Assembly (NCBI GenBank): GCA_964512675.1
Contig: CAZEJR010000002.1
Span: forward strand, 62,001 to 126,000
Direction of reading: 5' to 3'
From: A07HB70 sp964512675
Lineage (GTDB): Archaea; Halobacteriota; Halobacteria; Halobacteriales; Haloferacaceae
Length of the DNA stretch: 64,000 nt
The notes below the pieces were generated by a model, which was not told where the DNA came from, did not search any database, and worked only from the letters and a program-made list of their open reading frames with translations. The position numbers and the translations under genes were made by a program. This document shows positions 25,744 through 35,990 of this stretch, in pieces. Numbering within the stretch: the first letter of the stretch is position 1; every line of letters begins with the position of its first letter.

Positions 25744-26889
25744 GTGTCTCTCCGCGTCACGTTCCTCGGAACCGGGGGCGCAGTACCGACGACGGAGCGC
25801 GCCCCGAGTGCCGTCCACGTCTCGCGGGAGGGCGACGAGCTCCTGTTCGACTGCGGCGAGGGGACCCAGCGGCAGATGATGCGCTTCGGCACCGGCTTCG
25901 GTCTCGAGCATATCTTCGTCACGCACCTCCACGGCGACCACGTCCTCGGGCTGCCGGGCGTACTCGACGTCGTCCGTGCCGGGGTCGACCTGAACGTCGA
26001 CGACGACGCCCGCAGCCGACTCGTCGAGGTCCTGGACGACGCGGAGTGGGCCGGCTCGGCGGCGGGAGACGACCCGCTCGCGGAGCGAGGCGTCGACCCG
26101 CGCCGCGGCGGCGACGAGAGCGGCGGCGGCGCGCCGTACACCGCCCTGGGGCTCCCCGGGCTCGTCCAGAGCCTGGGGTTCGACAGCCGCGAGACGGGAC
26201 TGACGATCCACGGGCCACCGGGAACGCGCCGGCAGCTGGAGGAGATCGTTCGACTCGGCGGCCACGACCCGGCGTTTCCGGTGCGTGTCGACGAGGTCTC
26301 GCCGGGGGACTCCGCGCTCGTGCGCGACGAGTACGAGGTGCGGGCGTTCCGGACCGAGCACCGCACGACCTCCGTCGGCTACGCGCTCGTCGAGGACGAC
26401 CGGCCCGGCCGGTTCGACCGCGAGACGGCGGAGGAGGAGCTGGACGTCCCGCCGGGGCCGGCGTACGGGCGGCTCCACGACGGCGAGTCTGTGACGCTCG
26501 ACGACGGGCGGACGATCCACCCCGAGCAGGTTGTCGGCCCGCCGCGGCCGGGGCGGCGAGTCGTCTACACCGGCGACACCCGACCGACAGCCGGTGTCGA
26601 GGACGTCGCCGCCGACGCGGACCTGCTCGTCCACGACGCGACGTTCGCCAGCGCGGAGGCGGGGCGGGCGCGGTCGACGGGCCACGCGACGGCGCGCGAG
26701 GCGGCGGCGCTGGCGGCACGGGCCGGCGCGAAGCGGCTTGCACTCACGCACGTCTCGGCGCGGTACGCGGGTGAGACGGGCGCGCTGGCACGCGAGGCGC
26801 GCGAACGGCTCGACGAGGCGGGGTGCGACGCCGAGGCGTTCGTCCCCGGCGACGGCGACGTCGTCGCGGTGCCGTTCCCGGACCGCTGA
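25744..26889 (+). CDS. rnz: Ribonuclease Z (tRNA 3'-end endonuclease) with an acidic insert
   Basis: A metallo-beta-lactamase nuclease of 381 residues, against about 305-310 for most archaeal homologues. N-terminal LRVTFLGTGGAVPT, LLFDCGEGTQRQM and the metal motif THLHGDH (60-66) are intact, as are the later RAFRTEHRTTSVGYAL, VYTGDTRP and THVSARY. Extra length lies mainly at about 83-130, a Gly/Asp-rich stretch near the flexible arm, and at 230-255. It removes tRNA 3' trailers. GTG at 25744 has ATATAC (25715-25720) 27 bp upstream. Confidence 0.94.
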   Translation: MSLRVTFLGTGGAVPTTERAPSAVHVSREGDELLFDCGEGTQRQMMRFGTGFGLEHIFVTHLHGDHVLGLPGVLDVVRAGVDLNVDDDARSRLVEVLDDAEWAGSAAGDDPLAERGVDPRRGGDESGGGAPYTALGLPGLVQSLGFDSRETGLTIHGPPGTRRQLEEIVRLGGHDPAFPVRVDEVSPGDSALVRDEYEVRAFRTEHRTTSVGYALVEDDRPGRFDRETAEEELDVPPGPAYGRLHDGESVTLDDGRTIHPEQVVGPPRPGRRVVYTGDTRPTAGVEDVAADADLLVHDATFASAEAGRARSTGHATAREAAALAARAGAKRLALTHVSARYAGETGALAREARERLDEAGCDAEAFVPGDGDVVAVPFPDR

Positions 26890-26917
26890 CGGTCGGCGGT
26901 GCGGCGCGCGACGAAGG

Positions 26918-26925
26918 TATTTATC
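26918..26925 (+). promoter_or_regulatory. TATA box of the DUF460 gene
   Basis: TATTTATC is centred 25 bp before GTG 26947. This decides that start over an in-frame GTG 48 bp upstream. Confidence 0.6.
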
Positions 26926-26946
26926 GATCGCGGCCAACGCTCGGCT

Positions 26947-28941
26947 GTGAACGCCCGGACGAGCGCGCTCGACGCGCCGGTCTTCGGGGTGGACGTCCAG
27001 AGCGGCGACGTACGCGGGTCCGCGCCGTCGTTCGCGCTGGTCGTCCTCGACCCGACCGACGGCCCGGAGGGCGAGGCACGGATCGACCGCGACGTCGTGA
27101 CGTTCCGGAAGCTCCGCCGACTGGTCGAACGCGACGAGCCCGCGGTCGTCGCGACGGACAACGTCTACGAGCTGGCCGAGGACAAGGACGACCTGATCGG
27201 GTTCCTGCGGTGGCTGCCGGACGAGACGACGCTCGTCCAGGTGACCGGTGCGGAGCGGCCGGAGTCGCTATCGCGGGTGGCCGACCGCCACGGCGTCCCG
27301 TACGGCAAGCAGCCGATGGAGGAGGCCGAGGCGGCGGCCCGGCTCGCGGTTCGACGGGTCGGACAGGCCGTACGCGCGTTCGGCGACACGACGCGTGTGA
27401 AGGTCGCTCGCGGGCGGTCGACCGGGTCGGGCGGCTGGAGCCAGGACCGCTACACCCGGCGCATCCACGGGAGTGTCCGGCGGCGGACCCGCGAGGTCGA
27501 GGGCGCGCTCGACGACGCGGGGCTGGCCTACGAGCGCGAGGTGACCGAGAAGTACGGCGGATTCGCCAACGCCGTCTTCACCGTCGAGGCTCCGCCGACC
27601 GAGATTCCCGTCTCGGCGGGACGGTCGGGCGACACCCGCGTCGAGGTCGAGCGCGAGCGCCGGGACGGCATCGAGTTCGAGCCGCTCGTCGAGCGCCGCG
27701 ACCACGTTCTCGTCGGGATCGACCCCGGGACGACGACGGCGGCGGCGGTCGTCTCGCTCGACGGCGAGGTGCTCGACCGCTACTCCTCGCGCACCGCCGA
27801 CACCGCCGACGTCGTCGAGTGGCTGGTCGAGCGGGGGCGACCGGTGCTCGTCGCCGCGGACGTGACGCCGATGCCAGAGACGGTCGAGCGGTTCCGGCGG
27901 AGCTTCGACGCCGCCGGCTGGACGCCCGAGTCGGACCTGCCGGTCGACGAGAAGCTCCACCGCACCCGCGAGACGACCTACGAAAACGACCACGAGCGCG
28001 ACGCGGTCGCCGCCGCGCTGTTCGCGTTCGACGACCACGAGGACCAGTTCGCGCGGGTGGCGCGCAAGACGCCCCCGGAGCTCGACCGGGGCGAGGTAAT
28101 CGCGCAGGTGCTGGCCGAGGAGACGTCCGTCGAGGTCGTCGTCGACGACCTGACAGACGACCCGGCAGAGCCAGAGGAGTCGACCGAACACGAGCCCCGC
28201 GAACTCACGGAGGAGGAGCGTGAGATCCGGCGGCTTCGCGAGCGTGTCGAACGGCTGGCAGACCACGTCGAGGAGCTAGAGGGGACGGTCGAGACACAGG
28301 CAGCCGAGATCGAGACGTACGAGGAGGAGCTGTCGGAGGCCCGGCGCGAGGAGCGCCGGCAGGCCCGCGAGCGCCGCGAGGTCGACCGGCTGGAGCGGGA
28401 GAAAGACCGTCTGCGCCACGAGCGCGACGAGGCCCGCGAGCGCGCCGAGACCGCCGAGACGAAGCTCGAACAGCTGAAGTCGCTCTGGCGGCTGGACCAC
28501 TCGGACGTCGAGGGCGTGGCCGGCGACCGCGACCTCGTGCCGGTCAAGCCCGTCGAGCAGTTCACCACCGACGCCGTCGAGGCCGCCGACGAGCGGTACG
28601 GGCTGTCCCGCGAGGACGTGGTCTATCTCCGGGACGCGAGCGGTGCGGGACGGTCGACCGCCGAGCGGCTGGCCGAGACCGAGCCGCGGCTCGTGCTCCG
28701 CGCCGGCAACCTCTCCGGAGCCGCCGACGAGGTGCTGTTCGAGCGCGAGGTGCCGGTCGCGCCCGCCGACGCGGTCGACCTGACCGAGGTGGACGACCTC
28801 GTGGTCGCCGAGGAGCCCGCCGTCGAGGCGGCGGTGGCCGACTGGCGGGACCGTGCCGCCGAGCGGCGGCGCGACCAGCGCGCGGAGATGGTCGACCGGC
28901 TGATCAGCGAGCACCGCGCCGACCACGAGGCCGACAGTTAA
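26947..28941 (+). CDS. DUF460 protein with RNase H-like domain and long coiled coil
   Basis: A 664-residue protein of the archaeal DUF460 family. The N-terminal ~200 residues and a second block starting VLVGIDPGTTTAAAVVSL (about 255) look like RNase H-fold units, the latter with an acidic D-P-G-T motif as in resolvase/YqgF folds. Residues about 420-520 are an E/R-rich coiled coil. The C-terminal ~140 residues are globular. A role in nucleic acid processing is suspected but not shown. The start at GTG 26947 is supported by its TATA box. Confidence 0.85.
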   Translation: MNARTSALDAPVFGVDVQSGDVRGSAPSFALVVLDPTDGPEGEARIDRDVVTFRKLRRLVERDEPAVVATDNVYELAEDKDDLIGFLRWLPDETTLVQVTGAERPESLSRVADRHGVPYGKQPMEEAEAAARLAVRRVGQAVRAFGDTTRVKVARGRSTGSGGWSQDRYTRRIHGSVRRRTREVEGALDDAGLAYEREVTEKYGGFANAVFTVEAPPTEIPVSAGRSGDTRVEVERERRDGIEFEPLVERRDHVLVGIDPGTTTAAAVVSLDGEVLDRYSSRTADTADVVEWLVERGRPVLVAADVTPMPETVERFRRSFDAAGWTPESDLPVDEKLHRTRETTYENDHERDAVAAALFAFDDHEDQFARVARKTPPELDRGEVIAQVLAEETSVEVVVDDLTDDPAEPEESTEHEPRELTEEEREIRRLRERVERLADHVEELEGTVETQAAEIETYEEELSEARREERRQARERREVDRLEREKDRLRHERDEARERAETAETKLEQLKSLWRLDHSDVEGVAGDRDLVPVKPVEQFTTDAVEAADERYGLSREDVVYLRDASGAGRSTAERLAETEPRLVLRAGNLSGAADEVLFEREVPVAPADAVDLTEVDDLVVAEEPAVEAAVADWRDRAAERRRDQRAEMVDRLISEHRADHEADS

Positions 28942-28998
28942 CCGCCGAGCGGCGGTCGTGGAGGCACGAGCGCGGACGAAACCGGCGACGAGTCAGAG

Positions 28999-29458
28999 GT
29001 GACGGCGCTGCTCGACGAGCTGACCCGTGCAACCGACACGGACGAGCAGCGAGACCTCGTCAGGGAGGCGGTATCGACGTCGGCGCGTTCGGGCAAGTGG
29101 TCGTCGGCTACGACCGCGGCGACGTCGCCGAGGCGCCGTAGCGTTCGGGATCCCGATGTTCGTCGAGGGCGGGACGACAGAGGTGGGCCGACACCTCGCG
29201 GCCTCGCCGCCTGCGGCGCTCGGCACCCTCGCGTTCACCGTCGCCATCGTCTACGGCGTCGTCTACGTCTCGGACCTCCAGGACGTGCGGGTGACCCGCC
29301 GGGTACTCGGCGTGCCGCTGGTCGCCGCCGCCGTCGGCCCGACGGCCTGGGGACGAATCACGTGGGCGGAGCCGGCGGCGGCGGTCGGAAGCGTCGTCGC
29401 CGCACACCTGCCGATTGCGGTCGGGGCGGCGCTGGGCGACATCCTGCCGGGGACGTGA
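28999..29458 (+). pseudogene. Decayed DUF2391-family membrane protein gene (multiple frameshifts)
   Basis: Three frames give consecutive parts of one family. From GTG 28999 comes TALLDELTRATDTDEQRDLV, then in another frame GAFGQVVVGYDRGDVAEA followed by a stop (TAG at 29138-29140). A third frame then gives VAFGIPMFVEGGTTEVG, VVYVSDLQDVRV, TAWGRITW and IGAALGDILPGT to the stop at 29456-29458. DUF2391 proteins have this order (FGxVxRGFDxxDAAEA, FGIPMxVEGGT, LGDILPGT), with more membrane sequence in the middle. So there are at least two frameshifts and an internal deletion. Confidence 0.7.
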
Positions 29459-29559
29459 TCGGAGGGGTGTCGTCTCGGGGGAGACGGCCGTCGTATCCCC
29501 GATCTCCTCGGCTTCCCGGCGGCTCCCGACTCCCGATCGTCGTCCTGCCCGGCCTGTTT

Positions 29560-29740
29560 TCCTCGTCGTCTCTGTCGTCTCCGTCGGCGCGGCGTACTGG
29601 GTGTACGCGACTCGCCGCGGACGACCCGACCCACTGAGCGACCGGCACCCTCGCCGGGGTCGGCGGCATCGCGGTGCTGATCGTCTGCCTGCTCGTACGC
29701 GAGGGGAGACTACCGGCGCGGCGGTCACCGAGAGGGGAAC
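29560..29740 (+). pseudogene. Possible remnant of a small two-helix membrane protein
   Basis: One frame gives PVFLVVSVVSVGAAYWVYAT, and after a frame change another gives TLAGVGGIAVLIVCLLVREG. Together they resemble the two helices of a haloarchaeal small membrane protein, but no single frame joins them. It lies between the decayed DUF2391 gene and tyrS. Confidence 0.3.
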
Positions 29741-29770
29741 GCATATCCGGTCGGCAGACCCGTCTCGGGT

Positions 29771-30763
29771 ATGGACACCTACGAGCGGATCACCCGGAAC
29801 GCAGCCGAGGTGGTCACGGAGGCGGAGGTTCGTGCGCTCGCCGACGACTCCGAGGGGCGCCGGGCGTACGTCGGCTACGAGCCCTCCGGGGTGCTCCACG
29901 TCGGGCATATGCTGACCGCGAACACGCTCATCGACCTGCAGCGGGCCGGCTTCGAGGTGGTCGTCCTCCTCGCAGACGTTCACGCGTACCTGAACGGGAA
30001 GGGCACGTTCGAGGAGATCGAGACGACGGCGGAGCGGATGGAGGCGCAGTTTCTCGCCTACGGCCTGGACGAGTCGAGGACGGAGTTCGTCCACGGCTCC
30101 GAGTTCCAGTTCGACCGTGACTACGTGCTGGAGCTGCACGCGCTGGAGCTGGAGACCAGTCTCGCGCGCGCCAAGCGATCGATGAGCGAGATCCAGAGCG
30201 GTGACACGGTCCGGGTGTCGCAGGCAGTCTACCCGCTGATGCAGGCGCTCGACATCGTCTCGCTCGACCTCGACCTCGCCGTCGGCGGGTTGGAACAGCG
30301 CAAGGTCCACATGCTCGCACGGGACGTTCTGCCGAAGCTCGGCCACGAGGCGCCGGCCTGTCTCCACACGCCGCTGATCGCCGACCTCTCGACCGGCGTC
30401 GGCAAGATGTCCTCGAGCGAGGGTGTCACGGTGTCGATGGAGGACACCACCGAGGAGATAACGGAGAAGATCGAGGGGGCGTTCTGTCCGCCGACGCGTG
30501 ACCCCGACCCGGACGGCGAGGGTCGCGAGCGCGAGAACCCCGTCCTCCAGCTGTTCGACTACCACGTCTTCCCGCGGTTCGACGAGGTGGTCGTCGAGCG
30601 GCCAGAGCAGTACGGCGGTGACCTGACCTACGAGACGTACGAGGCGCTGGCGACGGACCTGGAGTCGGGGGCGCTCCACCCTGCGGACGCGAAGGGCGCG
30701 CTCGCGGACTACCTCGACCGCCTCGTCGCGCCGGGGCGCGAGCGGCTGACGACGCTCCGATAG
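29771..30763 (+). CDS. tyrS: Tyrosyl-tRNA synthetase
   Basis: A 330-residue archaeal-type class I synthetase. The HIGH motif is HVGH at 43-46 and the KMSKS motif is KMSSS at 212-216. Substrate residues lie in VGYEPSG (34-40) and in the QAVYPLMQALD helix. It attaches tyrosine to tRNA-Tyr. ATATCC at about 29743-29748 is 27 bp upstream of the ATG, giving a leaderless mRNA. It is followed 36 bp later by the aIF1A gene, which has its own TATA element (CTTAAG near 30771). Confidence 0.97.
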   Translation: MDTYERITRNAAEVVTEAEVRALADDSEGRRAYVGYEPSGVLHVGHMLTANTLIDLQRAGFEVVVLLADVHAYLNGKGTFEEIETTAERMEAQFLAYGLDESRTEFVHGSEFQFDRDYVLELHALELETSLARAKRSMSEIQSGDTVRVSQAVYPLMQALDIVSLDLDLAVGGLEQRKVHMLARDVLPKLGHEAPACLHTPLIADLSTGVGKMSSSEGVTVSMEDTTEEITEKIEGAFCPPTRDPDPDGEGRERENPVLQLFDYHVFPRFDEVVVERPEQYGGDLTYETYEALATDLESGALHPADAKGALADYLDRLVAPGRERLTTLR

Positions 30764-30799
30764 TACGGCTTAAGTCCGCGCCGCGGCGACCGGAAGCCG

Positions 30800-31090
30800 A
30801 TGAGCGACGGCGACGACGGCTCCCGGCGCGACCTGCGGATGCCCGGGGACGACGAGGTGTTCGCTACCGTAACCGACATGCTCGGGGCGAACCGCGTCGA
30901 GGTGCGCTGTGCCGACGGCGTCGAGCGGACGGCACGTATCCCCGGTCGGATGCAAAAGCGGGTGTGGATCCGCGAGGACGACGTGGTCCTCGTCGACCCG
31001 TGGGACTGGCAGGACGAGAAGGCAGACGTCGTGTGGCGCTACGAGAGGAGCGAGGCGGACCAGCTGCGCGAGGAGGGTCACATCGGCTAG
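30800..31090 (+). CDS. eif1a: Translation initiation factor aIF1A
   Basis: A 96-residue OB-fold protein. The core DEVFATVTDMLGANRVEVRC, IPGRMQKRVWI and EDDVVLVDPWDWQDEKADV is that of aIF1A, with a basic N-terminus (RRDLRMP). It binds the ribosomal A site during initiation and aids mRNA scanning/start selection with aIF1 and aIF2. The last codons overlap the convergent GMPR/IMPDH-like gene in CTAG. Confidence 0.96.
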   Translation: MSDGDDGSRRDLRMPGDDEVFATVTDMLGANRVEVRCADGVERTARIPGRMQKRVWIREDDVVLVDPWDWQDEKADVVWRYERSEADQLREEGHIG

Positions 31091-32157
31091 TCGTCGACGG
31101 TCCGAGTCCGGCTCGCGCCAGGGTCCTCCCACTCCCGGTCGGCGTGTGCACCCTCGCGCCGGCGGGCGCTCGCGGCGGCACGGACGAACGCGCCGTTCTC
31201 GCGTGCCTCTGCGAGGGTGTGCGCCCCGCAGTACGACAGCCCGGAGCGCACGCCGGCGGCGAACTCCGCGACGACGTCTGCGAGCGGCCCCTTGTACGGC
31301 GTGAGCGCCTCGACGCCCTCGTCGGCGTCCGGCAGCTCCTCTTTGTCCGTGCGGTCTCTCGCCGCCGTCGTGGTCGCCATCCCGCGCGAACGCTTGTACC
31401 GCTCGCCGTCTGCCTCGACGACGGGGCCGGGTGCCTCGGCGGTGCCGGCGAAGACGCTCCCGAGCATCACGGCGTCGGCGCCGGCGACGAGGGCCTTCGC
31501 CGCGTCGCCCGAGGACCGGATACCGCCGTCGGCGACGGTCGTGACACCGGCCTCGCGGGCGGCTGCTGCACAGTCCGAGACGGCGGTCAACTGGGGGACG
31601 CCGGCGCCGGCGACCCGGCGGGTCGTGCAGTGCGAGCCCGGTCCGACACCCACCTTCACACAGTCCGCGCCCGCGGCGGCGAGGTCGGCGACACCCGCGG
31701 GCGTGGCGACGTTCCCGGCGACGAGGACGGGGTCGAACTCGGCCCGGATCGCCGCGACGGCGTCGAGACACGCGTCCATATGTCCGTGTGCGACGTCGAC
31801 GACGACGGCGTCGGCGCCGGCCTCGAGCAGCGCCTCGGTTCGCGCCAGCGAGTCTTCCGCGATGCCGACGGCGGCGGCGACCCGTGCGCCACGGTCGACG
31901 GCGTCGCGGACCCAGCCGGCCTGTTCCTCGACAGCCGCGAAGCGGTGGAGCACGCCGAGACCGTCCGCGTCGGCGAGGGCGACTGCCAGGTCCGGCCCGG
32001 TGACGGTGTCCATCGCTGCCGACAGCACCGGGCGGTCGAGCGAGAGGCCCGGCGCGAGTGTCGTCGAGAGGTCGACGTCGGCGCGGCTGTCGACCGGGGA
32101 GCGCTGCGGCACTAACAGGGCGTCGCCGTAGGAGAGGCCCGTGCGAACGTCGTCCAT
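31087..32157 (-). CDS. CBS-less IMP dehydrogenase / GMP reductase family enzyme
   Basis: A 356-residue TIM-barrel nucleotide oxidoreductase. Motifs are GLSYGDALLVPQRS at the start, LSAAMDTVTG, the catalytic loop GPGSHCTTRRVAG, the phosphate site VADGGIRSSGDAAKAL, and YKRSRGMAT. It lacks the CBS pair that lies in canonical IMPDH, a shape shared with GMP reductase and with archaeal GuaB-like paralogues. It either reduces GMP to IMP or oxidises IMP; sequence alone does not settle it. ATG at 32155-32157 gives the usual N-terminus. Confidence 0.85.
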   Translation of the reverse strand: MDDVRTGLSYGDALLVPQRSPVDSRADVDLSTTLAPGLSLDRPVLSAAMDTVTGPDLAVALADADGLGVLHRFAAVEEQAGWVRDAVDRGARVAAAVGIAEDSLARTEALLEAGADAVVVDVAHGHMDACLDAVAAIRAEFDPVLVAGNVATPAGVADLAAAGADCVKVGVGPGSHCTTRRVAGAGVPQLTAVSDCAAAAREAGVTTVADGGIRSSGDAAKALVAGADAVMLGSVFAGTAEAPGPVVEADGERYKRSRGMATTTAARDRTDKEELPDADEGVEALTPYKGPLADVVAEFAAGVRSGLSYCGAHTLAEARENGAFVRAAASARRREGAHADREWEDPGASRTRTVDD

Positions 32158-32237
32158 GACCCCGACACGGTAGCGTTCGGGGCCGTATGAATCCCTCGCC
32201 ACGGACTTTTCCGGGTCGCGGTCGTACTGTTCGGGAG

Positions 32238-33146
32238 ATGGGCGACCAGAACATCGACCTGCTCGATCCCGACGCCGGCGAGGGCGAGGGGTTCGGCGAC
32301 GAGTGGGAGACGGTCGACGTCGCCGACACGGAGGCAGACCGGATCGCACGGAGACGCGACCGTGAGTTCGCGCGGTTCCGCGAGCGCCTGAAGGACGCCG
32401 ACCAGTTCAAGGTCGAACAGGCGGTGTTCGACGACGCCACCTTCGCGGCGCTGTACAAGCTCGTCCAGGACGGCCACGTCGACGCCTTCGGCGGGCCGAT
32501 ATCGACCGGCAAGGAGGCGAACGTCTACGAGGCGCTCGGCGACGGGCGGGACGTCGCGGCGAAGATCTACCGTATCAACGCCTCGAACTTCCGGCAGATG
32601 CGTGACTACCTCGACGGCGACCCGCGGTTCGAGGGGATCGGGTCGGACAAGTCGAAGGTCGTGCTCGCGTGGACCCGAAAGGAGTTCGCAAATCTCTCGC
32701 GGGCGGCGGCGGCGGGCGTCCGGGTGCCCGACCCGGTCGCCGTCGAGCGGAACGTCCTCGTGATGGAGCTCGTCGGCCACGCCGACGACCGGGCGCGGCG
32801 GCTGGCCGAGGTGGACGTCGAGAACCCCGAGACCGCCTACGAGGTGGTCCGCGAGTACATGCGACGGCTCTACGCCGCCGGCCTCGTCCACGGCGACCTC
32901 TCGGAGTACAACCTCATCATCTACGAGGGCGAACTCGTCGTCATCGACCTCGGACAGGCGGTGACGGTCCACCACCGCCGGGCAGAGGAGTTCCTGCGCC
33001 GGGACTGCCGGAACGTCGCGACGTTCTTCGGTCGACAGGGCCTCGACGTCGACCCGGACGACCTGTACGACGCCGTCACGGACGTCGACCCGGAGGTCGG
33101 GGGGGCCGCCGAAGAGCGGGCGTCGGACGCGAGCGAACAGCATTAA
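32238..33146 (+). CDS. rio1: RIO1 serine protein kinase
   Basis: A 302-residue atypical kinase. An acidic N-terminus precedes the RIO nucleotide loop GPISTGKEANVYEAL, the catalytic lysine strand DVAAKIYRI, and HGDLSEYNLI with VVIDLGQAVTV (catalytic and metal loops). The last ~25 residues are a D/E-rich tail. RIO1 takes part in late small-subunit maturation. ATG at 32238 is chosen because TTTT (32207-32210) lies 27 bp upstream; an ATG 51 bp earlier is in frame. The Dim2-like KH gene follows closely, giving a ribosome-maturation unit. Confidence 0.94.
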   Translation: MGDQNIDLLDPDAGEGEGFGDEWETVDVADTEADRIARRRDREFARFRERLKDADQFKVEQAVFDDATFAALYKLVQDGHVDAFGGPISTGKEANVYEALGDGRDVAAKIYRINASNFRQMRDYLDGDPRFEGIGSDKSKVVLAWTRKEFANLSRAAAAGVRVPDPVAVERNVLVMELVGHADDRARRLAEVDVENPETAYEVVREYMRRLYAAGLVHGDLSEYNLIIYEGELVVIDLGQAVTVHHRRAEEFLRRDCRNVATFFGRQGLDVDPDDLYDAVTDVDPEVGGAAEERASDASEQH

Positions 33147-33170
33147 ACGCGCGCGTCGGATAGACGGAGC

Positions 33171-33707
33171 ATGCAGCACGTGACGATCCCGCAGGACCGC
33201 ATCGGCGTCCTCGTCGGCGAGGGCGGAGAGACGATGCGGGAGATAGAGAACAGCGCCGAGGTCCGGCTCGACATCGATAGTGAGTCCGGCAGCGTCGCGG
33301 TCGAGTCGGTCGGCGATCCCGTGACCGGGATGGTCGCGCCCGACGTCGTGCGGGCGGTCGGGCGGGGGTTCTCGCCGGAGCAGGCGCTCTCGCTCCTCGA
33401 CGACGACCTCCGGCGGTTCGAACTCATCGACGTCGACGCCGCGACACGGAACCAGAAGGACCTCCAGCGCCAGAAGGGCCGGCTCATCGGCGAGGACGGT
33501 CGGACGCGCGAGCTGATGGAGGAGCTGACCGGGGCGGAGGTCGTCGTCTACGGCACGACGGTGGGCATCATCGGCTCGCCGGAGGAGGTGGCAGCGGTGC
33601 GCCGCGCGGTCGAGATGATCCTCGACGGGGCGCCCCACGGCGCCGTCTACGCGTACCTCGAACGCAAGCACAACGAGCTGACAGACGGCCTCGGCCCGGC
33701 GCCGTAG
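33171..33707 (+). CDS. KH-domain RNA-binding protein (Dim2/Pno1-like)
   Basis: A 178-residue protein with two KH domains. KH1 has IPQDRIGVLVGEGGETMREI and KH2 has QKGRLIGEDGRTRELMEEL with VYGTTVGIIGSPEEV, giving the GxxG loops VGEGG and IGEDG. Archaeal Dim2 binds the 3' end region of 16S rRNA and works with RIO kinases and Nob1 in small-subunit assembly. It starts 24 bp after rio1. A TTAAAC element (33143-33148) overlapping the rio1 stop may give it its own leaderless start. Confidence 0.92.
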   Translation: MQHVTIPQDRIGVLVGEGGETMREIENSAEVRLDIDSESGSVAVESVGDPVTGMVAPDVVRAVGRGFSPEQALSLLDDDLRRFELIDVDAATRNQKDLQRQKGRLIGEDGRTRELMEELTGAEVVVYGTTVGIIGSPEEVAAVRRAVEMILDGAPHGAVYAYLERKHNELTDGLGPAP

Positions 33708-33809
33708 CGCGTCCGCGCGACGGCGTCGGTATTTAAACGGTCGCGCGTCAAGAGATCACACGGCGCGAGCGAGGGTCGAAGGCCGCAGTCGTGCGGGGCG
33801 GTTCGACAG

Positions 33810-33818
33810 GTATATATA
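33810..33818 (+). promoter_or_regulatory. Strong TATA box of the thermosome gene
   Basis: GTATATATA ends 27 bp before the ATG at 33846, predicting transcription from about 33840. A second TATTTAAAC lies at about 33730-33738, which could be an alternative or heat-shock-related site. Thermosome promoters of haloarchaea are heat-inducible. Confidence 0.65.
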
Positions 33819-33845
33819 GAACCGTCGGCAATCAGCGGGTGTACT

Positions 33846-35534
<1,689 letters not shown>

Positions 35535-35590
35535 GCGTCCCCACGTAACGCCACGCCGACCGACCGACGCACTGCCACTCGACCGACCGA

Positions 35591-35595
35591 TTTTT
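35591..35595 (+). terminator. Possible archaeal T-run terminator after the thermosome
   Basis: TTTTT about 57 bp after the thermosome stop, in an otherwise T-poor region. A GC hairpin at 35664-35683 (arms CCGCGCG/CGCGCGG) lies further on. Archaeal termination often uses T-runs alone. Confidence 0.35.
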
Positions 35596-35714
35596 CGAGC
35601 GCGACACGACCGACAGCGACGGGTCAAGCGACGTCGAGAGGGTCGCGGCGGCACTCGGAGTCGCCGCGCGTTCGACCGCGCGGTGTTTCGAGTCACCACG
35701 TCTGCTCGTGGTCG

Positions 35715-35849
35715 TCGCTCCTCACGTTCGTCGCAGACGAGCACGGTGGGAGTCGAACCACGGTCATTCCGGTCGCTTCGCTCCCTGCACTCCCTGATTC
35801 GAACCCCGTGGCTCGCTCCTCACGTTCGTCGCAGACGAGCACGGTGGGA
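35715..35849. repeat. Partial duplication of the tRNA-Arg 3' end and flank
   Basis: A 37-bp segment at 35715-35751 is identical to 35813-35849, a 98-bp offset. The downstream copy contains the 3' acceptor strand and part of the T-arm of tRNA-Arg plus its flank. Similarity then continues imperfectly through the T-loop in the upstream copy (AGTCGAACCACGG). Between the copies, ATTCGAACCCCGTGG (35787-35811) is another T-arm-like piece. Such partial tRNA copies are left by tRNA-targeting integration or recombination. Confidence 0.6.
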
Positions 35850-35910
35850 TTCGAACCCACGACCGTCGGATTAGAAGTCCGACGCTCTATCCTGGCTGAG
35901 CTACGTGCCC
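35836..35910 (-). tRNA. tRNA-Arg (anticodon TCT)
   Basis: A full cloverleaf on the minus strand. The acceptor stem is GGGCACG (5') with CGTGCTC plus discriminator G (3'). The D-arm is GCTC...GAGC. The anticodon arm GTCGGA-CTTCTAA-TCCGAC has anticodon TCT, and the T-arm is GTGGG-TTCGAAT-CCCAC. Length is 75 nt without an encoded CCA and without an intron. It reads AGA/AGG codons, which are rare in this G+C-rich genome. Confidence 0.95.
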
Positions 35911-35990
35911 TCGGCGGACCGAGCCCGCGGCACGACTAAAACGCCGCGGGTTCGCGGGAGTTAACCGCCGGGCGGGCAGACAGTGAGGCG

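Noticed and set aside
35740..35812. Possible second tRNA gene next to tRNA-Arg
   Set aside because: Only 3' acceptor and T-arm pieces are present. No D-arm or anticodon arm can be built, so it is a partial duplication.
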